A stretch of DNA of 50,373 bases from an uncultured Armatimonadota bacterium. Its GTDB lineage: Bacteria > Armatimonadota > Fimbriimonadia > Fimbriimonadales > Fimbriimonadaceae. The notes under the pieces were generated by a model. That model ran no database searches, was not told the origin of the DNA, and saw nothing but the letters and a program-made list of their open reading frames with translations. A program made the translations under genes and the position numbers. Below are positions 39,220 through 47,573 of this stretch, in pieces. The stretch spans positions 1 to 50,373 of the forward strand of contig CAILEM010000122.1 of assembly GCA_903833215.1 (NCBI GenBank). The letters are read 5' to 3'. Each line of letters opens with the position of its first letter. Within the stretch, counting starts at the first letter, position 1.

Positions 39220-39291
39220 CCAAGGAGAATCTGCCAGAGAATTGGCAGATTCTCCTTGGATATTCTCAAAATGTGTGCCAGAATTCTGGCA
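39220..39291 (+). promoter_or_regulatory. Predicted double operator of the BlaI-type repressor
   Basis: Two copies of TGCCA-N6-TGGCA, with spacers GAGAAT (39232-39247) and GAATTC (39276-39291). The first lies inside a perfect 17-bp inverted repeat (39220-39236 with 39243-39259); the second overlaps the A of the ATG. Their centres are 44 bp apart, about four helical turns, which would allow two dimers on one face of the DNA. BlaI-type repressors bind paired dyads upstream of their own gene, so autoregulation is the natural reading. Confidence 0.8.
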
Positions 39292-39677
39292 TGTCAGAAG
39301 AAGGCACTGATCTTAGCCGTCGTGAACGGCAGATTATGGAGACGCTCTATCGCCTTGGCAGGGCATCAGCGATTGAGATTCGAGACGCCATGCCTTCCCC
39401 GCCGACTTACACTGCGGTGAGAACGCATTTGGCACTTCTCACCGATAAGGGACTCATCCGACATGACCGTCAAGGCGCAAAGCACATTTATGAGCCGGTC
39501 GTCCCCAAAGACGAAATGGCTAAGAACGTGATTGCGGGAGTCATCGAGAACTTCTTTGGTGGCTCCGTCGAACGAGTCGTGGCAACCTTGATTGAGCCTG
39601 GTTCGGAAGGAATCTCTCCTGACCAACTGGATCGATTGAGCAAGCTGATCGAAAAAGCCAAGGAGCAAGGCAGATGA
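39291..39677 (+). CDS. BlaI/MecI-family transcriptional repressor
   Basis: 128 residues from ATG at 39291; an upstream in-frame start would run through the operator. The winged helix reads LSRRERQIMETLYRLGRASA, then PTYTAVRTHLALLTDKGLI and HDRQGAKHIYEPV, the BlaI pattern. The C-terminal dimer helix includes EMAKNVIAGVIENFFGGSVE. BlaI repressors are cut or released when a partner M56 protease is activated, and that protease follows immediately with a 4-bp overlap (ATGA). The target need not be a beta-lactamase; none is found here. Confidence 0.9.
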   Translation: MSEEGTDLSRRERQIMETLYRLGRASAIEIRDAMPSPPTYTAVRTHLALLTDKGLIRHDRQGAKHIYEPVVPKDEMAKNVIAGVIENFFGGSVERVVATLIEPGSEGISPDQLDRLSKLIEKAKEQGR

Positions 39678-41281
39678 TCGCTGTTGACGCCATCGACATA
39701 GCAGTGATGGCCCTTGAACTGACGATCAAAGTCAGCATCGTTCTGGTGTTAGGAATCCTCTTGAGCCGTTCGGTTCGCTCTCGATTCCCGTCCGGAGCCC
39801 ACCTCACATGGGTGTTGGCTTTTGCCACCATCATCACCATTCCATTTGTGGCACAAGTCGTTCCGGGTCGATCCATCCTGAACCTGAATCTGAAACCGGA
39901 GGTCAAATTCCGGCAAAGTGTTCGTAGAGGAGCGGTTTCCACCTCTTCTTCGCGACCTGACTTGAGTCAAAGCGAATCCGGCGGGTCGTCTGCGATAACT
40001 CAAGTGGCGATTGAACCGACAAACACACCGCCGATATTGGTCATTCTCGCTTTGGAAGCACCCTGGCTTGTTACGGCACTCGCTGTCTGGGTAATTGGTG
40101 TGCTGGTTGTCACCTCTCGCGCACTTCTTGGGATGCTCGTGCTGCTGAGATTACGATTCAGAGGAACGCGAGTATTCGATTCCATTTCGGTTCGCAGCAT
40201 CGCCAACAGAATTTCCGCGAAATCTGGTCTCGCCCGAAGATATGACCTGAGGATATGCACAACAGGCAAGATCCCAGTTCCTATGACATGGGGCGCACTA
40301 AAGCCGACCATTGTCGTTCCCACTGAAGCTTCAGAATGGACAGAAACGCGACTTGAGGCGACGCTACTCCACGAGCTTTCTCATATCCGCAGATGCGACT
40401 TCGTCTGTCAGTTGATTGGCGAATTCGCTTGTGCTCTGTACTGGTTCCATCCCCTTGCGTGGTACGCAGCGCGAACGATGCGAGAAGATGCCGAACTCGC
40501 CGCTGACGAAGCGGTTCTTCAAATGGGCCTCAAGCCCTCCGACTATGCATCAGAACTACTGAAGATTGCAGCCGACCTTGGCAACAAGCCGATGCACTTC
40601 GCCACCCTAGGAACTCCAGCAATGACAAACTCGAAGATTGAAACTCGACTCGAATCGATCCTGGCCCCTAACGCGGGTACCCGAGGAGTCACGACGCTCC
40701 AAGTGCTCGCTGCTCTCCTTTTCGTCGCTGTGACCATTCCAACCTTCGCTTCCCTTCACCTTTCGCCAGCCTCTCAGCAGAAAGGCGACGTTAAGCCAGA
40801 ACGTACCGAAGCACTAAACCGCGCGAAACAAATCGCCCTCGCGACGATCATGTATGCCAGTGATGCGGACGACTACATCCCTTACGTTCAGCAGACTGCG
40901 TCAGCCGTCCAAGTTCTACAACCCTACACGAAGTCAGAAGAGCTATATGAGTCTCCAACCAAAGGTGGAAAATTCAACTTCAATCTCAATCTCGCTGGCG
41001 TGGCCCTGACCGCAATCGAAAATCCCGCGGAAACGCCCCTCTGGTACGAAACGCTGCCAGATCCCAAGATGCTCATCGCCGTTTCCTACGTTGACGGGCA
41101 CGCCAGTCTGATCGATCCCAATGCCTTACCGGAGGCTGATAAGAAAGGAGTTGTAGCTGTACAAAAAGATGATTCGGCCAAGCCCATCTCTGCCCTTAAG
41201 CTTGCCCTTAAAAGGAAGTTTCCGAGGGACAAGGGAATGAAGCCACTCCCTGCCAACTATCTGCTTCCAATCAAACCCTAG
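39674..41281 (+). CDS. M56 (BlaR1-type) membrane metallopeptidase with an H-X9-DG-like C-terminal domain
   Basis: 535 residues. Membrane segments near residues 12-30, 43-63, 121-157 and 341-363. The zinc site is His233-Glu234-x-x-His237 in LLHELSHIRRCD, with a downstream Glu (EDAELAADEA). This is the antirepressor protease that answers to the BlaI-type gene beside it. The penicillin-binding sensor of BlaR1 is absent. Residues 380-480 instead read RAKQIALATIMYASDADDYI, then a VSYVDGHASLI, close to the prepilin-like (DUF1559) H-X9-DG domain common in Armatimonadota and Planctomycetota, placed on the outer face of the membrane. It is therefore a signal protease with an unusual sensor. Confidence 0.85.
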   Translation: MIAVDAIDIAVMALELTIKVSIVLVLGILLSRSVRSRFPSGAHLTWVLAFATIITIPFVAQVVPGRSILNLNLKPEVKFRQSVRRGAVSTSSSRPDLSQSESGGSSAITQVAIEPTNTPPILVILALEAPWLVTALAVWVIGVLVVTSRALLGMLVLLRLRFRGTRVFDSISVRSIANRISAKSGLARRYDLRICTTGKIPVPMTWGALKPTIVVPTEASEWTETRLEATLLHELSHIRRCDFVCQLIGEFACALYWFHPLAWYAARTMREDAELAADEAVLQMGLKPSDYASELLKIAADLGNKPMHFATLGTPAMTNSKIETRLESILAPNAGTRGVTTLQVLAALLFVAVTIPTFASLHLSPASQQKGDVKPERTEALNRAKQIALATIMYASDADDYIPYVQQTASAVQVLQPYTKSEELYESPTKGGKFNFNLNLAGVALTAIENPAETPLWYETLPDPKMLIAVSYVDGHASLIDPNALPEADKKGVVAVQKDDSAKPISALKLALKRKFPRDKGMKPLPANYLLPIKP

Positions 41282-41330
41282 TCGGATTTGACAGTTCCAG
41301 CTATACCTAAGGCCGTTTGCAGTCAAACTT

Positions 41331-42191
41331 ATGGGTATGCAGCGACTCTTGGGCAGATGGGATTTGACAGTCGGTGAAGGAAAGGATCTCTTCCCTTCGT
41401 GGGTGGAGTTGACACCGCGCGGTGGCCAGTTTGTGGGGCGAGTCGGAAGCGCACGGCCCATCGTTAGCGTTGAGTACTCGAGTGACAGCGTCAAGTTCTC
41501 GTTGCCACCCCAATACGAAGGAAGGAAAGACGATCTTGTCTTCCAAGGCTCGTTGAGAGCTGGTAATTTGTACGGAACGACGACGCTAGATGATGGATCG
41601 AACGCTCATTGGATGGGGATTCCGGCCCCAGAACTTCCCTCATACTCACCATCGTGGCGAGAGACTCAGGAGTTAATCGGGCCAGACCTATCGAACTGGA
41701 CTCTTCGGAGCCCTGATTGGGTGGGTAATTGGTCGATTGAGGACGGACTGCTTGTTAATTCGGCGGCAGGTTCCGACCTCGTAACCGTCAGTAAATTCGG
41801 AGACTTCAAGCTCGTGGCCGAGTACAAGTATCCGCCAAACAGTAACAGCGGAATCTATCTGCGTGGCCGCTACGAATTCCAGATTCTCGACGACTATGAA
41901 AGTGGAGCCAATGGTGTTGGTAGCAGCGCCGCTATCTACGGCTTTCTCGCTCCGAGCAAGAACGCCATTCTTCCTCCAGACGAATGGAATACGGCGGAGA
42001 TCACCTTAGTCGGTAGGTTCGTAAGCGTTGTTCTCAACGGCGAAACCGTCATCGACCATCAGGAGATTCCGGGGATCACTGGCGGTGCGCTCGATAGCAC
42101 GGAAGGTGCCCCCGGGCCTCTGTTCGTTCAAGGCGACCATGGACCGGTGACTTTCCGACGTCTCTCGATCACTCCCGGCATTCGACTTTAG
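41331..42191 (+). CDS. DUF1080 (3-keto-disaccharide hydrolase-like) protein
   Basis: 286 residues; no signal peptide is seen. An N-terminal lipocalin-like part (LLGRWDLTVGEGK) and the DUF1080 lectin-like jelly roll with NWSIEDGLLVNSAAGSDLVT, FKLVAEYKYPPNSNSGIYLRG and YEFQILDDYES, ending with ALDSTEGAPGPLFVQGDHGPVTFRRL. DUF1080 was named for 3-keto-sugar hydrolysis in some members; others only bind sugars. The EFQILDD and GPLFVQGDHG motifs, the core of the family, are intact. The gene lies 50 bp after the M56 gene on the same strand. Confidence 0.85.
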   Translation: MGMQRLLGRWDLTVGEGKDLFPSWVELTPRGGQFVGRVGSARPIVSVEYSSDSVKFSLPPQYEGRKDDLVFQGSLRAGNLYGTTTLDDGSNAHWMGIPAPELPSYSPSWRETQELIGPDLSNWTLRSPDWVGNWSIEDGLLVNSAAGSDLVTVSKFGDFKLVAEYKYPPNSNSGIYLRGRYEFQILDDYESGANGVGSSAAIYGFLAPSKNAILPPDEWNTAEITLVGRFVSVVLNGETVIDHQEIPGITGGALDSTEGAPGPLFVQGDHGPVTFRRLSITPGIRL

Positions 42192-43819
42192 GTCGCGACT
42201 TCGGATCTCATGCTTAGGACATCTTCCAACGAGGATGCCAGATCCGGCGTGAGATCCGATTGAATCCCGTCAATGGCTGGCCCTCGCAAGATAACACCAG
42301 CTTTCCGCTTGGGTGCAGAGTCTATTCCCTCAAACACAATTCGCACCACGATGGCGGGAAGGACTGTCCGTACCGGGCCAAATCGCTCAATCGTATTCTC
42401 TTTGATGAAGATCTCTATAGATTTGTACTCGTCATCCGTCCAAGGACTGGCCACTTTGGCGATCGGAACGAGTTGTTCGTCTTTCCAAACCCCAAACGTG
42501 AACTGCGTGTATCGACTCGCCTCCGCTCCAGCCCCTCGTTCTGCATACATAAGCACGCCATTGAGACTCATGGTGTCCGGCTTGATGATCAACCAATCCG
42601 GGTCTTGATTTGAATCCGGATAAGGGGCGTCTAGATCTCGTGCCAAGAGGCCGATATGCCCCAAGGCTCGTGCGTGAAGACACGCTTGTTGCAGTTCGGC
42701 CTGGTCTCGAATAGAGATCGACTGAGAAATGCAAATAGCCCCTTGGCCAAGTTCAACATCACCTGTGATGGAATTCGCCTGGGTGATATTGACGTCTGTG
42801 ACAACTTCGTTCAGGAGCGCAAAACGAGTGCTCAACACTTCGTGTCGAACGCTATTCCCGTGATGCTCAAGGACGTCCATCGCGACAAACTGAAGCGGTA
42901 CCTTCGGGTCCAGCGCGTCGACACCGGAAAACGCCAAGGCAAGCGTCATATAGGGGGGTGCCCCTTCGCTGGGGCAAACAATCTCGCCTTCTATAACCAC
43001 GCCATCAGGAATGAACGGTAACGATTTGGCGATCTCGGGAACGAGGTCGGTAACCAGCACTCCAGCAGTGGCCCACACAAACCCCTGCCCTCCACGGCGG
43101 ACGATCTGGGCTCGAAGCCCCCTGCGCTTCCACTCAAACCGTTTTCCGCTCAGAACGTCGATGGTGCCAACTCTCCTCTGCGTATCCGATATCGGGAACA
43201 GATCCAGGGGTGCCGAATGAACCGTATCGGAGATATCGGACGCAAGGAGTCCCTGAAAAGACGACGGACTTAATTCGTTTAGCAATGCGAAGCGAGCCTG
43301 CACAACAAAGTTAGGTATCCCCGCCATGATCGCCACCGCCTCAATGATCGCACCGCGGGAAATGGTTGGCCGGAAGGACCCGAGAACAAATCGGTTGTAG
43401 ACAAATCGCTCCTCCGCATTCAGTAATTCCCAACTCGACCGAAGAATCTCACTCTGGATCGCTGCTGGCTGCTTCGCAAGTGACGCGATGCGCCTGTCCA
43501 GCCACCAGGCAAGATCCATCCGTTCAGTTGTCGATGGCTCAAGATTTGGAAGAACAAGCGCGGCGGCTTCTGCCCGATCACCTGCCGCTTTCACACACTC
43601 CTCAAACAACCAAAGTCCATATCCCGATACCGCGAGTACCGCTTCGGTAAAACCAGACTTGGTCATATAGCGCTTTGGACGTGAATTCAGAAGTACCGCC
43701 ACGGCAGAAGCACATTCCTCCATGCTCGATTTGCGAAGATAATGGGCCAACTGACGCGCTTTCAAACGCATATCGCTACTGAGGTCAAGTTCGAGGCAAA
43801 GTCGAGCGAAGCGCTTCAA
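42188..43819 (-). CDS. Degenerate ATP-dependent DNA ligase (LigB/C type)
   Basis: 543 residues aligning end to end with ATP-dependent ligases of the ligase-exonuclease operon type: N-terminal helical domain, nucleotidyltransferase fold, then OB fold (YTQFTFGVWKDEQLVPIAKV, RFGPVRTVLPAIVVRIVFEG). Motif I, normally KxDGxR, reads Lys231-Arg-Arg-Gly-Leu-Arg, so the Asp is Arg233. Motif II keeps EGEI. Motif III reads FVAMDVLEHHG. Motif IV, normally EGLMLK, reads Ile389-Gly-Leu-Leu-Ala-Arg394. Motif V keeps only the last Lys (Lys413). Motif VI is RKAGVILR. There is no stop or frame change. Adenylation is doubtful. It overlaps the upstream exonuclease by ATGA. Confidence 0.85.
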   Translation of the reverse strand: MKRFARLCLELDLSSDMRLKARQLAHYLRKSSMEECASAVAVLLNSRPKRYMTKSGFTEAVLAVSGYGLWLFEECVKAAGDRAEAAALVLPNLEPSTTERMDLAWWLDRRIASLAKQPAAIQSEILRSSWELLNAEERFVYNRFVLGSFRPTISRGAIIEAVAIMAGIPNFVVQARFALLNELSPSSFQGLLASDISDTVHSAPLDLFPISDTQRRVGTIDVLSGKRFEWKRRGLRAQIVRRGGQGFVWATAGVLVTDLVPEIAKSLPFIPDGVVIEGEIVCPSEGAPPYMTLALAFSGVDALDPKVPLQFVAMDVLEHHGNSVRHEVLSTRFALLNEVVTDVNITQANSITGDVELGQGAICISQSISIRDQAELQQACLHARALGHIGLLARDLDAPYPDSNQDPDWLIIKPDTMSLNGVLMYAERGAGAEASRYTQFTFGVWKDEQLVPIAKVASPWTDDEYKSIEIFIKENTIERFGPVRTVLPAIVVRIVFEGIDSAPKRKAGVILRGPAIDGIQSDLTPDLASSLEDVLSMRSEVAT

Positions 43820-44832
43820 TCTTCGTCTCCATCCGAGAATCCGTCGGAATCAGATCGCCAGCCAGCTTTTAATTCTTGAGCATCCAGCCCTAATTCCCTC
43901 AAGAACTGAGCAACGGTCTCGCTGAATCCGTGGGTAACTAGCACTCTATGTGCGCCGGTGTCCGTAACCGCTTGAATGAGAGAATCCCAATCGACGTGGT
44001 CACTCATCACAAACCCCTTATCGACCGCCCGACTACGCCATGTGCCACGGACTGCCATCCAGCCAGACATGTAAGCGGTGGCAAATGGTCCGATGCCGTT
44101 TGTCCAATTTGCCCCACTAAGGTTGGGAGGAACTAGAACAGCCGCCTTGCTCCAATCAAATCCAGGACCGACCGATTCAAGTGGAATCACCGCTGGCAAC
44201 TCTACACCCTCATCGCGATAGGCTTCGATATATGGAATCAGGGCAGAATGGGCAACGATGGGGCCGATACTTGGATCTAGGCCCGAGAGAACTCGCTGAG
44301 ACTTGCCGAGCGAATACCCCAACAAAAAGGTCGCCTTGCCTTCGGTTTGGTTTTTCTCCCACCATCGGTTGATCTCGCCAAACACGACACTTTCCTTCGG
44401 CCAACGGTAAATGGGGAGGCCAAAGGTCGACTCGGTAATAAACGTGTGACAACGAATCGGCTCGAATGCCCGGCATGTTCGATCAGGCTCCGTCTTATAG
44501 TCTCCAGAGACGACAACGACCTCTCCGCGTCGTTCGATTCGAACCTGCGATGAGCCTAGGATGTGCCCGGCTGGATGCAAACTGACTCGGACTCCGTTCC
44601 ATTCGACGGCCTCTCCATAGGCCAAGGTTTCGATGCTCGCCTTTTGGCCAATCCGGAGATGCAGAACCCGCTTGCAGTCTTCAGCGCAGAGATACGACCC
44701 CATGCCGGGACGGGCGTGGTCGGAATGAGCGTGGGTAATGACGGCACGGTCCACCCTCTTCCAGGGGTCGACGTAGAAATCGCCGTCGGCACAATACAGC
44801 CCACGATCCGTCACTTGCAGCAAGTCAGCCAC
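43816..44832 (-). CDS. Ligase-associated metallo-beta-lactamase-fold exonuclease
   Basis: 338 residues, the Exo partner found with LigB-type ligases. Metal motifs intact: HAHSDHA near the N terminus (TH-A-H-S-D-H), HPAGHILGSSQV, VSGDYKTEPDRTC, and the C-terminal SDHVDW and VTHGFSE. Beta-CASP segments (FLLGYSLGKSQRVL) are present. Such enzymes trim DNA or RNA ends. The Lhr helicase and PdeM parts of the usual four-gene cluster are absent, leaving only the pair. The end overlaps the ligase by 4 bp. Confidence 0.9.
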   Translation of the reverse strand: MADLLQVTDRGLYCADGDFYVDPWKRVDRAVITHAHSDHARPGMGSYLCAEDCKRVLHLRIGQKASIETLAYGEAVEWNGVRVSLHPAGHILGSSQVRIERRGEVVVVSGDYKTEPDRTCRAFEPIRCHTFITESTFGLPIYRWPKESVVFGEINRWWEKNQTEGKATFLLGYSLGKSQRVLSGLDPSIGPIVAHSALIPYIEAYRDEGVELPAVIPLESVGPGFDWSKAAVLVPPNLSGANWTNGIGPFATAYMSGWMAVRGTWRSRAVDKGFVMSDHVDWDSLIQAVTDTGAHRVLVTHGFSETVAQFLRELGLDAQELKAGWRSDSDGFSDGDED

Positions 44833-44974
44833 GCATCAGTTCTACTTGATTTTGGGTTCGAGAGGGTGTTGGAATCGTATTCGGGGTGGGGCGAAGGCAA
44901 ATTGTTTGTTTGCTCTTAAATTCTGGTGTCACGGGCACCCATTCCAAGGTGCGCCACACCCTATAATCTGATCA

Positions 44975-46378
44975 ATGCGCGTGATTATGTTGTCTTGGGA
45001 ATACCCACCACGAATCGTCGGTGGAATCAGCCCTCACGTTCGGGATTTATCGCAACAGTTGCAGCGAAAAGGGATCGAAGTCCACGTCGTCACGAAGCAC
45101 ACACCGCTTGCACCAGATGAAGAAGTTGAACCAAGTGGCGTTCAACTCCATCGCGTCCACCTAGAAGAGCAGCCCAACGATTTTCTCCACGAAATTCAGC
45201 TTTTGAACCAAGCGACCGACCGTCGCGTTCGGCAATTGCTTGAGGATTGGCGTCCAGGCGGACAGCCGACGTTATTCCATGCTCACGACTGGCTTAGTCT
45301 CGACTCGGCAAGAGAGCTCAAGTACGAATACAAGCTTCCGATCGTCGCCACGATCCATGCCACCGAATCCGGTCGTCACGGTGGAATCTTCAACAACACC
45401 TCGAAGTACATCCACGAGCAGGAGTATTGGCTCACCTACGAAGCGTGGCGCGTCATCGTTTGCTCCGACTTCATGAAGAAGGAAGTGGAGCGGCTGTTCA
45501 ACTCACCTGCCGACAAGATTGACATTATCTACAACGGCGTGGAGCCCGAGAAGTTTGAGTTCGAGTGGACAGAAAAAGAGCGCCTCGCCCACCGCGCCAA
45601 GTTGGCGTTACCAACCGAGAAAATCGTCATGTATGTCGGTCGCTTTGTTCGGGAGAAGGGCATTCATGTGCTCCTCAACGCAGCAAGCGTTATTCTCGCG
45701 CAAGAGCCAAACACCAAGTTCCTGATCGTCGGTGGCGGTAACCGCGAGCGGTTTGAGAAATTCGTTCAGTGGGCTGGTCTGCAGGATAAGGTCCTGTTCA
45801 CCGGCTTCATGGCCAACCGATCGCTGCATCAGCTCTATCGATGCGCGGACGTTGCCGTGTTCCCTTCCCTTTACGAGCCGTTCGGGATCGTCGCCCTCGA
45901 AGGAATGGCGGCGGGCGCCCCCGTAGTCGCCTCCGACGCAGGCGGGCTGCGAGAAGTCGTGTTGCATGGCGAGACGGGAACGTTGAGCTATGCCAACAAT
46001 CCTGAGTCGCTCGCTTGGGCAGTTCTCGATGTCCTCCGAAATCCAGAGAGAGCCGACAAAATGTCAGCGACAGCCAGGGTTCGGTTGAAGACTGATTTCG
46101 ATTGGTCGCATCTCGCTGACCAGACGATCGCTGTTTACGATCGTGTCTGGAGCGAGTTCCTTCAAAGCTACTGGGCAGAGAACACCGTCTGGCCAGTCTC
46201 GCCTGGTGCCGAAGATCGCGCGAAGACCCTGCGCCTAGAAGAGAAAGCCGCCGACGGAACCTACATCAACCGCCCACGCCCCCGAATCTCAACCTCTCTT
46301 CCCCCGTTGGCATCGGTTGTCGACGATGAAGAAGATGAGAAAGAAGAGGCCGACGAGTTGGGTCTGAAGACGCCGTAG
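44975..46378 (+). CDS. Glycosyltransferase family 4 (glycogen-synthase-like)
   Basis: 467 residues. MRVIMLSWEYPPRIVGGISPHVRDL is the N-terminal sugar-acceptor Rossmann start with the G-G loop. HAHDWLSLDSA, HATESGRHGG and CSDFMKKEV follow. The C-terminal nucleotide-sugar half has VGRFVREKGIHVLLNA and the E-x7-E pattern YEPFGIVALEGMAAGAPVVASDAGG. It looks most like the GT4-type glycogen or alpha-glucan synthases of actinobacteria and archaea. The C-terminal 90 residues are an acidic, low-complexity tail (DDEEDEKEEADEL). Substrate not proven. Confidence 0.88.
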   Translation: MRVIMLSWEYPPRIVGGISPHVRDLSQQLQRKGIEVHVVTKHTPLAPDEEVEPSGVQLHRVHLEEQPNDFLHEIQLLNQATDRRVRQLLEDWRPGGQPTLFHAHDWLSLDSARELKYEYKLPIVATIHATESGRHGGIFNNTSKYIHEQEYWLTYEAWRVIVCSDFMKKEVERLFNSPADKIDIIYNGVEPEKFEFEWTEKERLAHRAKLALPTEKIVMYVGRFVREKGIHVLLNAASVILAQEPNTKFLIVGGGNRERFEKFVQWAGLQDKVLFTGFMANRSLHQLYRCADVAVFPSLYEPFGIVALEGMAAGAPVVASDAGGLREVVLHGETGTLSYANNPESLAWAVLDVLRNPERADKMSATARVRLKTDFDWSHLADQTIAVYDRVWSEFLQSYWAENTVWPVSPGAEDRAKTLRLEEKAADGTYINRPRPRISTSLPPLASVVDDEEDEKEEADELGLKTP

Positions 46379-46439
46379 CCCATTCGTGATTTCGCGGTCC
46401 CGCGCCATAGAGTTGGACTTTTAGCGTCGGACCAAGGTC

Positions 46440-46560
46440 AATGGGTGATACCCATCGACAAGATGGATCGCACTTACAGTGCTCTGGGTTTGGTTGTCTC
46501 CTAGTACCAGGCCTGCGGCCTTCGCTATTATTGAGCGCACCTTTGGTGCTCTCGGACGGA
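46440..46560 (-). repeat. Structured dispersed repeat, family 2, copy B (inverted)
   Basis: On the minus strand this reads GAGAGCACC-AAA-GGTGC, AGGCC-GCA-GGCCT, GAGCACTGTAAGTGCG and GATGGG-TAT-CACCCATT, the same order as copy A. Stem 2 (AGGGC/GCCCT in A) and stem 4 (TGTGGG/CCCACA in A) have changed on both sides so as to remain paired. It lies in the gap 46379-46663 between the glycosyltransferase and the Clp-N protein, which holds no gene. Confidence 0.82.
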
Positions 46561-46663
46561 TCAAGAAGTTGGTCTGACCCGACAACACTGAATTCACTTG
46601 CAGAGTCCAGAAGAGGAGAGTCCTCATTGTCTCTTCCACAAGTCCAAAATCGTTGCCACAGGA

Positions 46664-47533
46664 TCAAGGATGCCCAGACACCCAATCTCTAAGAGTGTCA
46701 ACCGACACCCCCAAAGCGCTCAACGCACGAGCAGTTGCGTTGTTTCCATGAGCATGAGCAGCGAGCAAAAAGTGGGATGAGTTCAGGAATTGGCTAAGAT
46801 GGTGAGCTTCAACGATAGCCAATTCCAGCAATTGGGAGGCATTTAGAAATCCAGCAAGGATCTGCTCTGGTGTTTTCATCGCGAGGAAGTCTTCCTCAAG
46901 GAGCAGTGCCAATGAGTCAATTTCAACGCCACAGCCAACAACAGCTTGTTCGGCGTAACCACCCGCTTCAAACAAAAACATGAGGCAAAGCTGGTCGGCC
47001 ATCATCCGTTGCTTCCTCGCCGCCAGCACAGTTACCGCTTTGCTTGATGCTGGAATGTCTCGTGGTTGAGTCGGATGCGGCTCGGGTATGAGTTTCGCAC
47101 CTTTCCCGACCATTGAAATCACTTCTTTTCGCGCGGCATCGAGAGTAACACCCTTCTTGTTCAAAACCTCGCTAGCGATCCCATCGACCTGATTAAGCAG
47201 TCCTAAGAGCAGATGCTCTGTGCCGATGTAGTTGTGGTTCAGGTTACGGGCTTCCTCATAGGCGAAATCGACCACTTGTTTTGATCTTGGTGAAAGGGTC
47301 AAGTCTGAAGGATCATTCTGGGGACCACGAGGCAATTGTGCCGAGACTATCCGATCGAATAGGTCGGGCCTTGTGCCGAGTTGAGTCAATACTCTTGACC
47401 CCACACAAAGACTGTTATGAGTGATACCAAGCAGAAGATGCTCAGGATCAATAACTCGAGTCCCAAACCTTTGGGCCTCTTCCTGGGCGTAGTAAACCAC
47501 CTTTCTCGCGGAGTCCGAAAAACGTTGCCACAT
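46664..47533 (-). CDS. Clp-N domain protein without AAA domains, second of a pair
   Basis: 289 residues. MWQRFSDSARKVVYYAQEEA and HLLLGITHNS begin a Clp amino-terminal (Clp_N) repeat; the second repeat reads LSPRSKQVVDFAYEEARNLN, then NYIGTEHLLLGLLNQVDG, the most canonical ClpC-type segment. Residues 165-289 are a second, more divergent Clp_N-like pair (RMMADQLCLMFLFEAGG; SHFLLAAHAHGNNATARAL). No Walker A or B motif exists anywhere, so it cannot unfold proteins itself. It may be an adaptor that takes substrates to ClpC, or a stress-protein decoy. Its upstream paralogue begins the same way (MWQRFS). Confidence 0.85.
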   Translation of the reverse strand: MWQRFSDSARKVVYYAQEEAQRFGTRVIDPEHLLLGITHNSLCVGSRVLTQLGTRPDLFDRIVSAQLPRGPQNDPSDLTLSPRSKQVVDFAYEEARNLNHNYIGTEHLLLGLLNQVDGIASEVLNKKGVTLDAARKEVISMVGKGAKLIPEPHPTQPRDIPASSKAVTVLAARKQRMMADQLCLMFLFEAGGYAEQAVVGCGVEIDSLALLLEEDFLAMKTPEQILAGFLNASQLLELAIVEAHHLSQFLNSSHFLLAAHAHGNNATARALSALGVSVDTLRDWVSGHP

Positions 47534-47573
47534 GAGGCAATATTACACTCGATGAGGGCTGGAATTACCCTGG

